DNA of 64,000 nt from Paraburkholderia graminis C4D1M (GTDB taxonomy: Bacteria; Pseudomonadota; Gammaproteobacteria; Burkholderiales; Burkholderiaceae): the NCBI RefSeq assembly GCF_000172415.1, contig NZ_ABLD01000024.1:40643-104642 (forward strand), given 5' to 3'. Position 1 is the stretch's first letter. Each line of letters starts with the position of its first letter. The notes below the pieces were generated by a model that searched no databases, had not been told where the DNA came from, and was given only the letters and a program-made list of their open reading frames with translations. Shown one piece after another: positions 17,244-26,676 of the stretch. A program made the position numbers and the translations under genes.

Positions 17244-17282
17244 GCGCTGAGCTGCGGTTCGCGTTGCGGCTCATGTTGCGGC

Positions 17283-18143
17283 TCACGTTTCGCTCGTGGG
17301 CGCGGGCCAGTCGAACGGCGTGTACGGCAGCGCGCGCTTGTGCCGCGTCACATCGTGGAAACGCAAGATGATGTTGCGTGCCTCGTCGCTGACCGGTTTG
17401 CCTTCCAGGAAGTCGTCGATCGTCTCGTACGGTACGCCGTAGGCATCTTCGTCGGGCCGTTGCGGGCGCAACGCTTCGAGGTCCGCGGTCGGCACCTTGT
17501 GCGCGAGCGCGTCCGAGGCACCGAGCGCCTTCGCGACCGCACGCACGCGGCGCTTGTTGAGGCCCGCGAGCGGCAGCACATCGGCGCCGCCGTCGCCGAA
17601 CTTCGTAAAAAATCCCATTAGCGATTCCGCCGCGTGATCCGTGCCGATCACCACGCCCGTGCGCGTGCTCGCCACCGCGTACTGCGCAATCATTCGTTGC
17701 CGCGCCTTGATGTTGCCGTGCACGAAGTCTTCCTGCGCTTCGTCCGCGAACGGCAGGCCGCTTTGATGCAGCGACGCGAGCATCGCGTCGGCGGCGGGCT
17801 TGATGTCGATGGTCAGCGTCTCGTCCGCACGAATGAAGGCGAGCGCCTGCTGCGCGTCGGCCTCGTCTTTCTGCTCGCCGTGCGGCAGGCGTATCGCGAC
17901 GAAACGCGCGTCGTAATTTTCGGCGCGCAAGCGCTCGACGGCCAGTTGCGCGAGGCGCCCGGCCGTCGTCGAATCCACGCCGCCGCTGATGCCGAGCACG
18001 TACGTCTTCAGGCCGTTGCTGCGCAGATAGTTCGCGAGAAAAGAGATGCGGCGCTCGATTTCCTCGTTGGCGTCGAAGCCGGCGCTAACGTGCATTTCCG
18101 CCGCGATGTTGGTCTGAACAGTGGCTGGATCGGTCTGCTTCAT
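17283..18143 (-). CDS. nadE: NH3-dependent NAD+ synthetase
   Basis: 286 residues, close to E. coli NadE (275). The N-type ATP pyrophosphatase signature SGGVDS is at 53-58, with the conserved NIKARQRMIAQYAVA, GTDHAAESLMGFFTKFGDGGADVLPL and LNKRRVRAVAKALGA blocks. No glutaminase domain, so it uses ammonia to amidate deamido-NAD in the last step of NAD synthesis in the cytoplasm. The ATG at 18143 has AGGAG upstream. Convergent with the RRM-like gene; 145 bp downstream of the UbiB-like gene on the same strand. Confidence 0.95.
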   Translation of the reverse strand: MKQTDPATVQTNIAAEMHVSAGFDANEEIERRISFLANYLRSNGLKTYVLGISGGVDSTTAGRLAQLAVERLRAENYDARFVAIRLPHGEQKDEADAQQALAFIRADETLTIDIKPAADAMLASLHQSGLPFADEAQEDFVHGNIKARQRMIAQYAVASTRTGVVIGTDHAAESLMGFFTKFGDGGADVLPLAGLNKRRVRAVAKALGASDALAHKVPTADLEALRPQRPDEDAYGVPYETIDDFLEGKPVSDEARNIILRFHDVTRHKRALPYTPFDWPAPTSET

Positions 18144-18288
18144 GGTTGTCTTGCTCCTTGCTGGTGGCGCAGTGCTTTCTGATGAAGAACGGCTTCCGCG
18201 ATCGTACGAGCATGTAGCGGACCCGCGAAGTTTTGATCGGCAGAACGCGACGGGCCGCGCAAGCACATCAACACATCAACGCATGACA

Positions 18289-19848
18289 TCACCACATCAA
18301 CAACACCGTGCCCGCGCCGAGGACGCCGCCGCACAACACACACGCCCACAACAGCGCGCGCGTGCGCCGATATTCGCGGCCGATCTCGGCAAGCAGTCGA
18401 GCGTTCTGCCCCGGCGAGCGCGCGCGATCGTGCTCGTGCTGCAGATAGCGCACGGCCAGTTGCGGCACGCGCGGCAGCATGTGCGCGAGATGCGGCAGTT
18501 CGCGTGAAATGCGCTTGAACCAGCCGCGATGATCGACGTCGCGCCGCGCAATATCCGCGAGCACACCGCGCGCGATATTCCATGTATCGACGCCCGGATG
18601 CAGCGCACGCGCCAGCATCTCGGCCTGCTGGAACGAGCGTTGCGCGGTGGCAAGGCGGCTCGATACGGTGCCGTCGAACGGATGCACCGCGTGCAGCAGA
18701 TGATGAAACAGCGAGCCCGCCGAACGGTCCTCTGGCGCGGCCGCGAAATGCGCTTCGGCACGCGTGCGCAACTCCGCTTCGAGCAACTCGGCGCGCGTGT
18801 CGTGCGGCACGTGTCCCGCGTCGCGATGCAGTTCCGCGAGCCGTCCATAGTCCTGCTCGAACAGCGCAGTCGCGCCGTGCACGAAGAACTCGCGCTCGCC
18901 GGTCGACAGGCTCGACATGATCGAAAACTCGGCCAGCACGAGGCGGCCCAGCGAATCCGGTTCGATGCTCACGCGAACCCGCCGCGCGTCGAGCGTCGCG
19001 TGAAAGAAGCCGTGTTCGAAAGCCTGCTCGGTCACGACTTCGACGATATGCGCGGCGAGCGGCGCGAGTTTCACGTGATGCGCGTGCAGGCCGCTCAGGT
19101 CGCTCGCCGGCAGCGTGTCGATGCGCTGCATGGTGAGCGTGAGGGGCGTGCACAGGTCCCAGATCACGTTGGGCACGACGATGCGCGTGTCGCCGTCGAA
19201 ATGATGGCCGGTCTGACTCAGGTTGGCGGCTTCGGCGCGCAGATCGAAGCGGCGCAGGATGTCGTCGGTGAAGGTTTGCGCGAGCGCCCGCAGCCGCAGG
19301 CGGCGCGCCGTGCCGGACACTTTTTCCAGCCAGCGCGCGACCCAGCGCAACAGCGCGAGTTCGTCGCCGATCTGCTGCAACTGGCCGGCGCGCAGCAGCT
19401 TGATCGCCACCTCGCGATGACCGTTGACCGGCATGATGAGCCGAGCGAAATGCGTCTGTTCGGCAAAACCGCTGCGCACCGGAACGAGGTCCACCGCGCT
19501 GAAAAGCGTGGCGAGCGGGCGGCCGAACGCGCGCGCCAGCGCCTCCTCGGATTCGCGCGGCGGCAGCGGCGTTTCCAGATGATCGACGGCGTCGATGGCG
19601 TCGTGCAATGTCGCGTTCGCCAGTTCCGGACGCTCGACTAGCGTCTTCGCGAAACGGCCGGCAAGCGGGCCGAGCGCGGGCAGCAGGCCGTGCACGCTGC
19701 GCGCGCTGTCCGCCGACGCATGCACGCGGCCGACGAGTTCGATCATCCAGTGGAGCTTGCGATCGGACGGCGCGGCGAGCCAGAGCAGGCGCGCGCCATA
19801 TCGCAGTGCGTGGTAAAGCAGTAGTAAGCGGCGAAACAGTGGCGGCAT
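18289..19848 (-). CDS. UbiB/AarF family protein lacking kinase motifs
   Basis: 519 residues, aligned end to end with UbiB/ABC1 proteins: ALGP (58-61), REVAIKLLRAG with Lys150, FDLRAEAANLSQTGHHF, VVPNVIWDL, LTMQRID, and QAFEHGFFHATLDARRV (276-291). The catalytic positions are degenerate: the family HADPHPGN is HATLDARR, the DFG-like motif is AEF (306-308), the KxGQ motif is FAK, and the Ala-rich loop is absent. One C-terminal membrane helix remains (ALLWACVLCGGVLGAGTVLLM). Genuine UbiB supports ubiquinone synthesis; this looks like a pseudokinase paralogue. Start at ATG 19848 chosen over an upstream TTG. Confidence 0.75.
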   Translation of the reverse strand: MPPLFRRLLLLYHALRYGARLLWLAAPSDRKLHWMIELVGRVHASADSARSVHGLLPALGPLAGRFAKTLVERPELANATLHDAIDAVDHLETPLPPRESEEALARAFGRPLATLFSAVDLVPVRSGFAEQTHFARLIMPVNGHREVAIKLLRAGQLQQIGDELALLRWVARWLEKVSGTARRLRLRALAQTFTDDILRRFDLRAEAANLSQTGHHFDGDTRIVVPNVIWDLCTPLTLTMQRIDTLPASDLSGLHAHHVKLAPLAAHIVEVVTEQAFEHGFFHATLDARRVRVSIEPDSLGRLVLAEFSIMSSLSTGEREFFVHGATALFEQDYGRLAELHRDAGHVPHDTRAELLEAELRTRAEAHFAAAPEDRSAGSLFHHLLHAVHPFDGTVSSRLATAQRSFQQAEMLARALHPGVDTWNIARGVLADIARRDVDHRGWFKRISRELPHLAHMLPRVPQLAVRYLQHEHDRARSPGQNARLLAEIGREYRRTRALLWACVLCGGVLGAGTVLLMW

Positions 19849-20112
19849 CGGAGTTCGGTCGACGGCAATGCGGCGCGCGTCCAACTGCCGCGCCGCGGGG
19901 CCAGGACGCTCAGATTATCAGGGATGCGCGGTGTGCGGCGTGCGGTCGCATTCAACGACGTGTTGCCGAATACGCACGACCTTCGTCTTCAATTCGATAG
20001 CGGCGCCATCAGCAAGCAAACAGGCTTCCGCTTGCCGCCTGAACGGCCCGCGCATGCCGAGGGTAAAATGAGTCCGGTAAGTACATTTTCTTACCGATCT
20101 GGAACAACCCTT

Positions 20113-21642
20113 ATGAGTCAGAGTGACGACAGGCAGGATGTGACGCGCGAAACAGAGGAGCAGTTCCGGATTCTCGTTCAGGGCGTCACTGACTACGCGA
20201 TATTCATGCTCTCGCCTGCCGGAGTCGTCACGAGTTGGAACGTCGGCGCCGAGCGGATCAAGGGGTATCGGCAGTCGGAGATCATCGGCGAGCATTTCTC
20301 GCGTTTCTACACGGACGAGGACAAAGCAGCCGGCGCGCCCGCGCAGATACTCGCGATCGCGGCGAGAGAAGGCCGTGCCGAACGCGAAGGATGGCGGGTT
20401 CGCAAAGGCGGCAGCCGCTTCTGGGCGCACGTCGTGGTCGACGCGATCCGCGACGAAGCGGGTGCTCTCGTCGGATTTGCAAAGGTGACGCGCGACATCA
20501 CCGAGCGCAAGGAAGCCGCGGCCGCGCTCGAGAAGGCCAACGCCGCGCTGTTCCAGGCGCAGAAGATGGAAGCGATCGGGCGGCTGACGGGCGGCGTCGC
20601 GCACGACTTCAACAATCTGCTGGCCGTGCTGTCCAACGGTCTCGAGGTGCTCGCGCTCCAGGCGCGCACGCCGCTCGACAAGAAAATGATCGATGGAATG
20701 CGGCGGGCGATCGACCGCGGCGCGTCGCTGACGCAGCAGTTGCTGTCGTTCGCGCGGCAACAGCCGTTGCAGGCGCAGGTACACGATCTGAACGGATTGA
20801 TTCGCGAGTTCACGCCCATGCTCTCGCGCGCCGGCAACCGCAACACGCATGTCGAGCTTGGCCTGCATGCCACGCACGCTTTCGCATCCGTCGATGCCGC
20901 GCGTTTCGAGGCCGCTCTGCTCAATCTGGTTGTCAACGCGGTCGACGCCATGCCGACCGGCGGCGCGGTCACGATCACCACCGACACGGTCCAGTCGGAG
21001 ACGGAAGTGACCCCCGCGCTGCCTGCCGGGCACTACGTCCGCATTTCGGTTGCGGATACCGGTAGCGGCATGTCCGAGGACGTGCTCGCGCAGGCGTTCG
21101 AGCCGTTTTTCACGACCAAGCAGCCAGGCAAGGGCACGGGACTGGGCTTGAGTCAGGTGTACGGGTTTATCGCCCAGTCGGGCGGCGACGTGCATCTATC
21201 GAGCGAAGTGGGCAAGGGCACGACGGTCGATCTTTATCTGCCGGTCGCGGAGCCGCCGGCAGCCGTCGGTCTGCCGTCGACGGCAAGGCATGAGACCGTT
21301 TTGCTGGTCGAGGACGAGCCCGACGTGCTCGGCGTTGCGTCCGAACTGCTGATGAACATCGGCTATGAGGTGGTGCCCGCGAGCAGTGCGTCGGAGGCGG
21401 CGCTGATTCTCGAGGAGCGGGCTGACATCGACGTTGTCTTCACCGACATCTCGATGGCCCACGGCATGAGCGGGCTGGAACTGGCGCAACTCGTCCGCTC
21501 GCATTATCCGGCGATCAGGGTGGTGCTCACGTCGGGCTATTCGCCGGCTCCGCTGCACGACGAGAAGAGTGAACTGCGGGATCTGATATTCGTGCAGAAG
21601 CCGTATCGGTTGGCCGATCTTGCGAAGGCGCTGCGAGCGTGA
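20113..21642 (+). CDS. Hybrid sensor histidine kinase (PAS-HisKA-HATPase-REC)
   Basis: 509 residues. A PAS domain (about 16-135, DYAIFMLSPAGVVTSWNVGAERI) is followed by the HisKA phosphoacceptor His164 in GGVAHDFNNLL, an HATPase domain with N box LLNLVVNAVDAM and G boxes DTGSGM and GKGTGLGLSQVYG, and a C-terminal receiver domain with acidic pair E400-D401, phospho-acceptor Asp445 and Lys496. No membrane segment, so it senses a cytoplasmic signal. No partner regulator adjoins it. A TGAGCG tandem repeat overlaps the stop codon. Confidence 0.9.
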   Translation: MSQSDDRQDVTRETEEQFRILVQGVTDYAIFMLSPAGVVTSWNVGAERIKGYRQSEIIGEHFSRFYTDEDKAAGAPAQILAIAAREGRAEREGWRVRKGGSRFWAHVVVDAIRDEAGALVGFAKVTRDITERKEAAAALEKANAALFQAQKMEAIGRLTGGVAHDFNNLLAVLSNGLEVLALQARTPLDKKMIDGMRRAIDRGASLTQQLLSFARQQPLQAQVHDLNGLIREFTPMLSRAGNRNTHVELGLHATHAFASVDAARFEAALLNLVVNAVDAMPTGGAVTITTDTVQSETEVTPALPAGHYVRISVADTGSGMSEDVLAQAFEPFFTTKQPGKGTGLGLSQVYGFIAQSGGDVHLSSEVGKGTTVDLYLPVAEPPAAVGLPSTARHETVLLVEDEPDVLGVASELLMNIGYEVVPASSASEAALILEERADIDVVFTDISMAHGMSGLELAQLVRSHYPAIRVVLTSGYSPAPLHDEKSELRDLIFVQKPYRLADLAKALRA

Positions 21643-21828
21643 GCGTGAGCGTGAGCGGGAATTGCGGGAGCTCGCTTATGGTCCGCTTTGTCCGCTTTGG
21701 CTGATCAACGAGTCGCTTGCGAAGACGCGATACGGCGACTCATCGAGGTTCAGATGATCGGGCATAGGGAACGCATTTACGCAGTAGTCGTGCGCTAACG
21801 CAATATGCCGACACCATTGGAGTAAGCG

Positions 21829-22686
21829 ATGACAGGCGCAACCGTGTTTAACGAGCGGACCGATCACTGGCTCGTCGCGCGGCGCGATCCCGAGACGGGC
21901 ATTGAAGGGCTGCGTGCGCATTTCAGAGGCCACGCCTACGATCCGCACGATCACGACGACATGTTGATCGGCTACACGGAGCAAGGCGTCCAACGTTTTC
22001 AGTGCCACCGGTCTTTGCACACGAGCACACCGGGTCGGGCGATCCTGATCGAGCCCGGCGCGCTGCATGACGGCCACGCGCCGGAGGCGAGCGGCTTTAC
22101 TTATGCCGCGTTGTATCTGCCGCAAGGCTGGGTCGAGCACGCGGCGCGTCAACTGAATCTTCCGGGGTTGCGCGGGGTTGAGGCGGCCTTTAGCCATACG
22201 CTGGTGGACGACCAATATCTCGTCGATGCGATTCGGGCCGCTTTTTTCGCCATTTATCACGATGAGGGCAGGTTGGCGCGCGACCAGGCGCTCGATCGCG
22301 TGCTGACGCAACTCAGCGGCCACGTGCTTGATGCGCCGTCGACGAATGGCTCCGCGATACCGCTCGCCGCGCTTCGCGTGCGCGATCTTTTGCACGAGCA
22401 GATGGCCGGCAACATCGGACTCGATGAACTGGCGACGGCTGCGGGCATCGACCGCTTCCGGTTGACGCGCCTCTTCAAGCGCGCGTTCGGCACGTCGCCG
22501 CATGCGTATCTGGTGCGTTTGCGTCTGCGCGCCGCGCGTCAAATGCTGGCGAGCGGTCATCAGCCTGCGCAGGTTGCGGCGGCTGTCGGGTTCTCGGATC
22601 AGAGTCATCTTGGCCGCTGGTTTCATCGCGCGTACCGGATGACGCCGGCGGCCTATCGGCGCATGTGCACAAACGTTCCAGACTGA
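21829..22686 (+). CDS. AraC family regulator with cupin-type sensor domain
   Basis: 285 residues. The N-terminal AraC-binding (cupin) domain contains HDHDDMLIGYTEQGVQRF and IEPGALHDGHAPEA; the C-terminal double HTH runs from about 180 to 285 (LDELATAAGIDRFRLTRLFKRAFGTSPHAYLVRLRLRAAR ... AAAVGFSDQSHLGRWFHRAYRMTPAAYRR). GGAG precedes the ATG. The DUF2000 gene follows 44 bp downstream, so the two may be linked. Ligand unknown. Confidence 0.88.
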   Translation: MTGATVFNERTDHWLVARRDPETGIEGLRAHFRGHAYDPHDHDDMLIGYTEQGVQRFQCHRSLHTSTPGRAILIEPGALHDGHAPEASGFTYAALYLPQGWVEHAARQLNLPGLRGVEAAFSHTLVDDQYLVDAIRAAFFAIYHDEGRLARDQALDRVLTQLSGHVLDAPSTNGSAIPLAALRVRDLLHEQMAGNIGLDELATAAGIDRFRLTRLFKRAFGTSPHAYLVRLRLRAARQMLASGHQPAQVAAAVGFSDQSHLGRWFHRAYRMTPAAYRRMCTNVPD

Positions 22687-22730
22687 TCGCCGCGGATCGT
22701 GGACCATGAGCGTTCCAAGGAGGGACGTTC

Positions 22731-23138
22731 ATGTTCGAAACGAAAGTGGCGCTGATCGTGCGCGACGATCTGGCTGTGTGGCAAAAACTCAACGTCGTAG
22801 CATTTCTCGCGACGGGCGTGGCGGCTGCGATACCCGATGCGCTAGGCGAGCCTTATGAGGACGCTGCGGGACGTCGGTATGGGCGCATGCTCGGGCAACC
22901 AATGCTCGTGTTCGCCGCTGATTTGCCCGGTTTGCAGGCCGCGCATCGACAGGCAGTTAGCCGCGAGCTCGAGATTGTGCCGTATGTCCATGCGATGTTT
23001 TCGACTGGACATGACGCGGCGAATCGTGAGGTGTTTCGTGCACAGGATGCCGGTAATCTGGATCTGGTGGGGCTCGCGGTGCATGGGGCGAAGAAGGCTG
23101 TGGATAAGGCGGTGAAGGGGTTGGGGTTGCATGGGTGA
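22731..23138 (+). CDS. DUF2000 family protein
   Basis: 135 residues. Matches DUF2000 (KVALIVRDDLAVWQKLNVVAFLATGVAAAIPDALGEPYEDAAGRRYG; LVGLAVHGAKKAVDKAVKGLGLHG), a cytoplasmic family related to peptidyl-tRNA hydrolase 2-type folds and of unknown activity. A strong AAGGAGGG lies upstream. Probably cotranscribed with the preceding AraC gene. Confidence 0.82.
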   Translation: MFETKVALIVRDDLAVWQKLNVVAFLATGVAAAIPDALGEPYEDAAGRRYGRMLGQPMLVFAADLPGLQAAHRQAVSRELEIVPYVHAMFSTGHDAANREVFRAQDAGNLDLVGLAVHGAKKAVDKAVKGLGLHG

Positions 23139-23292
23139 GGGGGGCGCGTGAAACGGGACGCGCTTGAAATGAGCTCCCGGTGCCACCTAAGGTCGCCGCT
23201 GTGGTTGCCTGTCGTGGGCGCGATTCTTCATGCAATCGTCGCCAAGGCTTCCAGTTCTGCCGCCCAAACAGCGCCTTGCAACTGACCCTGAT

Positions 23293-23337
23293 CCCCCCTC
23301 ACCCCACCTCCACCCCCACCGCCGTAGCCTCCCCCCC
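23293..23337 (-). other. G-run cluster at the 3' end of the thiolase gene
   Basis: On the coding (minus) strand four G-runs of 7, 5, 4 and 6 bases occur within 45 bases, overlapping the thiolase stop codon. This could form a G-quadruplex in the mRNA. Function, if any, is an inference. Confidence 0.45.
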
Positions 23338-24507
23338 ACCGATACAAAGACTAGCCACCCCACGCTTCCCCCCGCGTTGCCGAAGCGCACCCAGCAGCGT
23401 CACGATAACCCGCGCCCCCGTCGCGCCGATCGGATGACCCAGCGCGCAAGCACCGCCATGCACGTTCACGCGCTCGTGCGAAAGCGGGAGCTCGCGCATC
23501 GCGGCCATGACCACCACGGCGAATGCCTCGTTGATTTCCCAAACGTCGACATCGCTCGCCCGCCATCCCACCTTGGCGAGCAGCTTCTGAATCGCACCGA
23601 CCGGCGCCGTCGTGAACCAGGCCGGTTCCTGAGAATGCGTGGCGTGTCCGCGGATCACGGCGAGCGGCGCCAAGCCATGCTCGCGTGCGGTCGACTGGCG
23701 CATCAGAACGAGGGCCGCCGCACCGTCGGCGATGGAACTGGAGTTCGCCGCCGTCACCGTGCCGTCTTTTGCAAACGCGGGTTTGAGCTTCGGGATCTTG
23801 TCCAGTTGCGCCTTCGCCGGCGCTTCGTCCTCGTCGATGAGTATCTCGCCGTTACGGCCCGGCACGGTCATCGGCGCAAGCTCCCAGCGGAACAGGCCAT
23901 CGCGCTGCGCCTGCTGCGCGCGCAGCGTGGAGGTCGAAGCGAACGCGTCTTGCGCCTCGCGTGTGAAATCGAAACGGCGCGCGCAGTCCTCGGCGAAGGT
24001 GCCCATGAGGCGGCCATCGGAGGCGAGGCCGTAGTGATCCTCCAGGCCGTCGAAGAACATATGGTCGAGTACCTGGCCGTGTCCCAGACGCTGGCCCGAG
24101 CGTGCCTTGGGCAACAGGTACGGCGCGTTGCTCATGGATTCCATGCCGCCCGCAACGATCACTCGTTGACTGCCGCTGAGCAGCAGATCGTGCGCGAGCA
24201 TCGCCGCCTTCATCCCCGAGCCGCAGACCTTGTTGATCGTGGTGCAGCCCGCCGATAGCGGCAAACCCGCGCCGAGCGACGCCTGGCGCGCGGGCGCCTG
24301 GCCGAGGCCCGCGGGCAGCACGCAGCCCATCAGCACTTCATCGACGGCGTCAGGTTGCAGTCCGGCACGTTGCACCGCGGCCCGGATCGCGTGCGCGCCC
24401 AGTACAGGCGCCGTCAGCGAAGCGAAGTTGCCCTGGAAACCACCCAGCGGCGTGCGGGCAGCAGCGACGATCACAACGGGATCATCGGAAATCGAAGAGG
24501 CAGTCAT
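23299..24507 (-). CDS. Acetyl-CoA C-acyltransferase (thiolase)
   Basis: 402 residues, standard thiolase length. Nucleophile Cys95 in NKVCGSGMKAAM, the VWEINEAFAVVVMAAM block and the C-terminal HGGACALGHPIGATGARV and SLCIGGGEATA motifs are intact. It condenses or cleaves acyl-CoA in the cytoplasm. The ATG at 24507 is supported by GGAGA. It lies 104 bp downstream of an SDR gene on the same strand; together they resemble the last two steps of a beta-oxidation path (3-hydroxyacyl-CoA to acetyl-CoA). Confidence 0.93.
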   Translation of the reverse strand: MTASSISDDPVVIVAAARTPLGGFQGNFASLTAPVLGAHAIRAAVQRAGLQPDAVDEVLMGCVLPAGLGQAPARQASLGAGLPLSAGCTTINKVCGSGMKAAMLAHDLLLSGSQRVIVAGGMESMSNAPYLLPKARSGQRLGHGQVLDHMFFDGLEDHYGLASDGRLMGTFAEDCARRFDFTREAQDAFASTSTLRAQQAQRDGLFRWELAPMTVPGRNGEILIDEDEAPAKAQLDKIPKLKPAFAKDGTVTAANSSSIADGAAALVLMRQSTAREHGLAPLAVIRGHATHSQEPAWFTTAPVGAIQKLLAKVGWRASDVDVWEINEAFAVVVMAAMRELPLSHERVNVHGGACALGHPIGATGARVIVTLLGALRQRGGKRGVASLCIGGGEATAVGVEVG

Positions 24508-24611
24508 GCGAGTCTCCATTCGCCGCTTCATGGCGGCGTTGCAAAGGGTGAGGAAGGTGTCGTCGTCGATGAATCATCGCCACTCGAACCCGGCGGCGGC
24601 GATGACTGAGT

Positions 24612-25379
24612 TCACTTCGCCGCCATACGAATGGCGCCATCAAGACGAATCACCTCGCCGTTGAGGTAAGTGTTTTCGACGATATGCAGCACAAGTGCCG
24701 CGAATTCTTCCGGCCGGCCCAGGCGCGGGGGAAAGGGCACCATCTTCCCAAGCGCGTCCTGTACTTCTGTGGGCATGCCTTTGAGCATCGGCGTCTCCAT
24801 GATTCCGGGCGCGACGGCGAGCACTCGAATGCCGTGGCGGGCCAATTCGCGCGCGACAGGCAGCGTCATCGCCACGACACCGCCTTTCGATGCAGCGTAG
24901 CCCGCTTGTCCAATCTGGCCGTCAAAGGCCGCAACCGAAGCGGTATTGATGATGACCCCGCGCTCGCCATCGGTCCCGGGCGTGTTCCCGGCCATGCACG
25001 CCGCGGCCAGCCGCACCATGTTGAACGCACCGATCAGGTTGATCTGAACGGTGCGCGCAAAACTTTCCAGCCGATGCGGGCCTTCGCGTCCGAGCACTTT
25101 CTCGGCGGGCGCAACGCCTGCGCAATTGATCAGGCCATGCAGCGCGCCGAAGGTCTCGCAATACGCGGCCAACGCACGCTCGGCGCTCGCGGAGTCGGAT
25201 ACGTCGGCCCTGGCGAAGTGGGCATTAGCGCCGAGTTCCGCCGCGAGTGAGGCACCGGCGTCCTCGTCGAGGTCGATCAGCAGCACGCGGGCGCCGCCCG
25301 CCACCAGACGGCGCGCCGTGGCTGCGCCAAGCCCTGAGCCGCCGCCTGTGACGACGAAACCTTTCCCGTGAATTTGCAA
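24612..25379 (-). CDS. SDR family dehydrogenase, 3-hydroxyacyl-CoA dehydrogenase type-2-like
   Basis: 255 residues from a TTG start. The TTG at 25379 has GAGGAGA at ideal distance, and no ATG lies near the conserved N-terminus (QIHGKGFVVTGGGSGLGAATARRL). Rossmann motif TGGGSGLG is at 11-18; catalytic Tyr161 and Lys165 are in GYAASKGG. The C-terminal segment (PGIMETPMLKGMP ... FPPRLGRPEEFAALVLHIVENTYLNGEVIRLDGAIRM) is typical of HSD10-like 3-hydroxyacyl-CoA dehydrogenases. Pairs with the adjacent thiolase. Divergent from the AraC gene at 25596, its probable regulator. Confidence 0.88.
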   Translation of the reverse strand: MQIHGKGFVVTGGGSGLGAATARRLVAGGARVLLIDLDEDAGASLAAELGANAHFARADVSDSASAERALAAYCETFGALHGLINCAGVAPAEKVLGREGPHRLESFARTVQINLIGAFNMVRLAAACMAGNTPGTDGERGVIINTASVAAFDGQIGQAGYAASKGGVVAMTLPVARELARHGIRVLAVAPGIMETPMLKGMPTEVQDALGKMVPFPPRLGRPEEFAALVLHIVENTYLNGEVIRLDGAIRMAAK

Positions 25380-25595
25380 TGCTGTCTCCTCAAAGTGACC
25401 GGCCGGCAAAGCATATTCGCGACGACCAACTGACTGATCATCGTAAGCGGCACGCGAAACCACGCCCATGTCCATCGACCTCTTCCTGCGTGCGCCTTTC
25501 GGACATATCGTGCGGCTCATGCTCAGTGATACCAGGTTTCGCTCGCGCGCCGCAGCGATTAACATCAGTGCACTTTCTGTAGGTAGACCCTGACC

Positions 25596-26612
25596 ATGAA
25601 TGACGCTCAAGACAAGGGCACAACTTCTATCGGCCTCGTGCGCGAAGCAATTCTCGTCGCCACGCAGCGTAATCTCGACGTGTCGGCGGTTCTCCAGCAC
25701 GCGGGAATCGCGGCGGAATTGCTGAATGCGCCGAGAGCCCGAGTGCCCGCATTAGCCTTTTCGCGTCTGTGGGCGGCTCTCGCCGACTTGATGGACGACG
25801 AGTTCTTTGGTCTCGATAGCCACGCATTGCGGCGAGGCAGTTATGCGCTGATGTGTCACGCCGTGCTGCATGCCGACAATCTCGAGCACGCGCTGCGTCG
25901 CATGCTGAAGTTCCTGCGCGCGGTTCTCGACGACATTCATGGCGAGTTGCGCTGCGACGGCGAGCATGCACTGATCGTCCTGCATGACGATGGCCGAACG
26001 CGCCGCCTCTTTGCCTACGGGACCTGGTTCATCCTCGTGCACGGCCTTGCGTGCTGGCTCGCACGCAGACGCATTCCGCTGATCGAGATGAGGTTCCGCG
26101 CTTCGGCGCCAACGGATGACAGCGACTACCGTATGCGCTTTTGCGAGGATGTGACGTTCTCCGCGGAAGAAACGCTGATCCGGTTCGATCGCAGTTTTCT
26201 CGACCTGAAACTGTCCGAGACGGAAGCGAGCCTGCGTGCTTTTCTGCAAAATGCACCCGCCAATATCCTGGTCAAGTATCGCAACGAATCGAGTACTACG
26301 GCCCTCGTCAGACGCCGGCTAAGAAACCAGATCCCCGACGACTGGCCGGACCTCGACGAGCTATCGCGACTAATGAATCTATCCGCGGCCACGCTGCAAC
26401 GCCGCCTGTTGGCTGAAGGCACGAACTATCGGCAACTGAAAGACGAATTGCGGCGTGACATCGCAATCGAGTTGTTTTCGAACAGTACTCTCACGGTCGC
26501 AGAAGTCGCTGCACGCACTGGATTTCAGGAAACGAGTGCTTTTCACCGGGCCTTCAGAAAGTGGACGGGGGCGAGTCCGGGAATGTACCGACATGGCAAG
26601 GCGAATCCCTAA
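25596..26612 (+). CDS. AraC family regulator with arabinose-binding-type N-domain (OruR class)
   Basis: 338 residues. The long N-terminal domain (about 20-210, LARVP-type core ARVPALAFSRLWAALADLMDDEFFGL) belongs to the family seen in OruR-like regulators; the C-terminal HTH (LDELSRLMNLSAATLQRRLLAEGTNYRQLKDELRRDIA ... VAARTGFQETSAFHRAFRKWTGASPGMYR) is complete. Such regulators frequently sit beside acyl-CoA metabolism genes. It faces the SDR-thiolase pair and precedes the esterase-transporter-ligase genes, so it may control both arms. Confidence 0.88.
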   Translation: MNDAQDKGTTSIGLVREAILVATQRNLDVSAVLQHAGIAAELLNAPRARVPALAFSRLWAALADLMDDEFFGLDSHALRRGSYALMCHAVLHADNLEHALRRMLKFLRAVLDDIHGELRCDGEHALIVLHDDGRTRRLFAYGTWFILVHGLACWLARRRIPLIEMRFRASAPTDDSDYRMRFCEDVTFSAEETLIRFDRSFLDLKLSETEASLRAFLQNAPANILVKYRNESSTTALVRRRLRNQIPDDWPDLDELSRLMNLSAATLQRRLLAEGTNYRQLKDELRRDIAIELFSNSTLTVAEVAARTGFQETSAFHRAFRKWTGASPGMYRHGKANP

Positions 26613-26652
26613 CCGTTAGAACTCATAGCATCGTCATCACACCATTCACGCG

Positions 26653-26676
26653 TTCAGATGTGCTTGCACGTCTGAA
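26653..26676 (+). terminator. Hairpin after the AraC gene
   Basis: Arms TTCAGATGTGC and GCACGTCTGAA pair with one G-T wobble (the tip opening to form the loop). It is 40 bp past the AraC stop codon. No long T-tract follows, so the terminator role is probable rather than certain. Confidence 0.45.

Noticed and set aside
24612..25700. ATG start at 25700 for the SDR gene
   Set aside because: It would add about 107 residues without SDR homology; the TTG at 25379 has a strong ribosome-binding site at the conserved N-terminus.
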